A stretch of DNA of 43,720 nucleotides from Acidobacteriota bacterium (GTDB lineage Bacteria > Acidobacteriota > Terriglobia > Acidiferrales > UBA7541). Below are positions 42,813 to 43,720 of the stretch, piece by piece. Below the pieces are notes generated by a model. That model was not told the origin of the DNA. It worked only from the letters and a program-made list of their open reading frames with translations, and made no database searches. The stretch covers positions 1-43,720 of the forward strand of contig QHYE01000080.1 of the NCBI GenBank assembly GCA_003224055.1, given 5' to 3'. The position numbers and the translations under genes were made by a program. Numbering within the stretch: the first letter of the stretch is position 1; each line of letters opens with the position of its first letter.

Positions 42813-43720
42813 ATGAGCAGCAGTACCGGCTTGGCTGTCGCCTCAGATCCTCACGTCTTCTTAATTGGTCGACCACCCATCGGGGAGCTTCTGGGCTTTA
42901 TCCGGACCATGGCGATCGACGGCCAGAATGTTGATCTCGGTGATCTGACTGCGGAGTGGCGTGCTGCAAACGACCACGTGCTCAAGCTCGAAAAGGATGA
43001 GGCGGGTGCAGCATATAATCCACCGGTTACGACTCTCGCGGAATCCCTTCGTCCGCTTTCAGCAGCCGTCATTGCAGACCCTGTCTACAAACGTGCCTAT
43101 CGCTTCGTACCGACAGATGTAGCAGTAGTTGACTTGAATCGAGTTGTTGTATTCCAGAAATTCATCAATCTTTCATATGTTGAGGAGCTAAAGCACCGCC
43201 TAGGCTCAACGCCGTCCCCCGAAGCCGTTTTTCGTCTCGCGCTCCCGCTTCAACCGGAGCAGCCACAATTTCAATTGATGCAGAACGCGCAGAATATGTA
43301 CACCTTGGTATCCACCTCAACCGACTTTAGATTTCTTGAGGCACAGATCATACAACCTCAGAAGGTGCCGTCTTTGGACTCGGTGGGCCGTCCCGTGGCG
43401 ATACTCGGGATCACTATCGGGTACGGCTCAAACTTCCTAAATGTTCTTCATGTGGAGAATCGATTGGTTCTGGGGAACGGCAGCCATCGTGCCTATGCTC
43501 TTCATGACCTCGGAATTACTGAAATTCCTTGTTTAGTTCAACGAGTAACTAGACGGGAGGAGTTAGACCTTGTGGCCGCTGGGGATTTAGCCAGTAGTCC
43601 AGATCGATACCTCAAATCTGCTCGGCCGCCGATGCTCCGTGACTACTTTGATCCAGCATTGCAGAAGATAGTGTCGGTCTATCGCAAAAACCGGGTTGTC
43701 CGAATTCAATTTGGGGTCGA
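42813..43720 (+). CDS. ParB/sulfiredoxin-fold-like protein, cut by the right window edge
   Basis: An open frame of 302 codons starts at the ATG at 42813 and runs past the end. Residues about 215-235 (VLGNGSHRAYALHDLG) resemble the GxHR..A signature of ParB/Srx-fold nucleases and NTPases, with ITEIPCLV following. The N-terminal half (FLIGRPPIGELLGFI and onward) is not recognised. It lies 94 nt downstream of cas1 in the same direction. It may be part of the module or the first gene beyond it. Confidence 0.6.
   Translation, partial: MSSSTGLAVASDPHVFLIGRPPIGELLGFIRTMAIDGQNVDLGDLTAEWRAANDHVLKLEKDEAGAAYNPPVTTLAESLRPLSAAVIADPVYKRAYRFVPTDVAVVDLNRVVVFQKFINLSYVEELKHRLGSTPSPEAVFRLALPLQPEQPQFQLMQNAQNMYTLVSTSTDFRFLEAQIIQPQKVPSLDSVGRPVAILGITIGYGSNFLNVLHVENRLVLGNGSHRAYALHDLGITEIPCLVQRVTRREELDLVAAGDLASSPDRYLKSARPPMLRDYFDPALQKIVSVYRKNRVVRIQFGV

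Noticed and set aside
35400-43720. Casposon terminal inverted repeats
   Set aside because: No convincing matching pair found by eye; the right end probably lies beyond the window, so an element with defined ends is not claimed.
1-43720. tRNA or rRNA genes
   Set aside because: No cloverleaf or rRNA-like conserved stretch was noticed; a tRNAscan-type search would settle it.

Overview
The window looks like chromosomal DNA of a GC-rich soil bacterium, most likely an Acidobacteriota (Terriglobia/Koribacter-like). That placement is inferred from gene style and intergenic repeats; there is no rRNA in the window to confirm it. No tRNA, rRNA or CRISPR array was seen.

Layout. (1) 1-4410: the N-terminal end of an IS1182-type transposase running off the left edge, a SpoIIE-type phosphatase with a recombinase-like N-terminal domain, a class II aldolase, an alpha/beta hydrolase, and a roughly 1 kb non-coding stretch with short repeats. 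(2) 4411-12518, minus strand: a complete chemosensory operon in the order TonB-domain protein, MCP, CheW, CheR, CheA, CheB, CheY, CheX. (3) 12878-17036, plus strand: a PAS-rich histidine kinase, a CheY-like receiver and an NtrC-type sigma-54 activator. (4) 17301-30061, plus strand: a PilZ-like protein, a large unknown protein and a dimerisation-domain-only kinase relative, then a second chemosensory operon (receiver, CheW, MCP, CheR, CheA-REC, CheB, two more CheW proteins, pseudo-receiver-DUF4388, receiver-coiled coil). (5) 30331-35333: secreted TPR protein, M48 protease, lipoprotein, small secreted and membrane proteins. (6) 35427-43720: an accessory module with a family B DNA polymerase, a 117-aa protein, an HNH-like zinc protein and an HTH protein on the minus strand, and an unknown protein, a stand-alone Cas1 and a ParB-fold protein on the plus strand.

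How the parts fit. Near-perfect inverted repeats of the form GTYTCA-N3-TGAGAC lie upstream of three transcription units, the tonB-MCP operon, the PilZ-like operon and the receiver-CheW-MCP operon. In each case a sigma-54 type -24/-12 promoter lies between the repeats and the first gene. The sigma-54 activator is encoded in the middle of this region, so the kinase-activator pair probably co-regulates both chemosensory systems as one local regulon.

The accessory module has no cas2, no effector gene and no repeat array. Its Cas1 has the full catalytic set plus a zinc ribbon and an HTH-like tail. The family B polymerase ends in a related tail (shared RAGR..PH motif). This suggests a polymerase-integrase system related in concept to casposons but with a different gene set; termini were not found. 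It is the best candidate for something undescribed.
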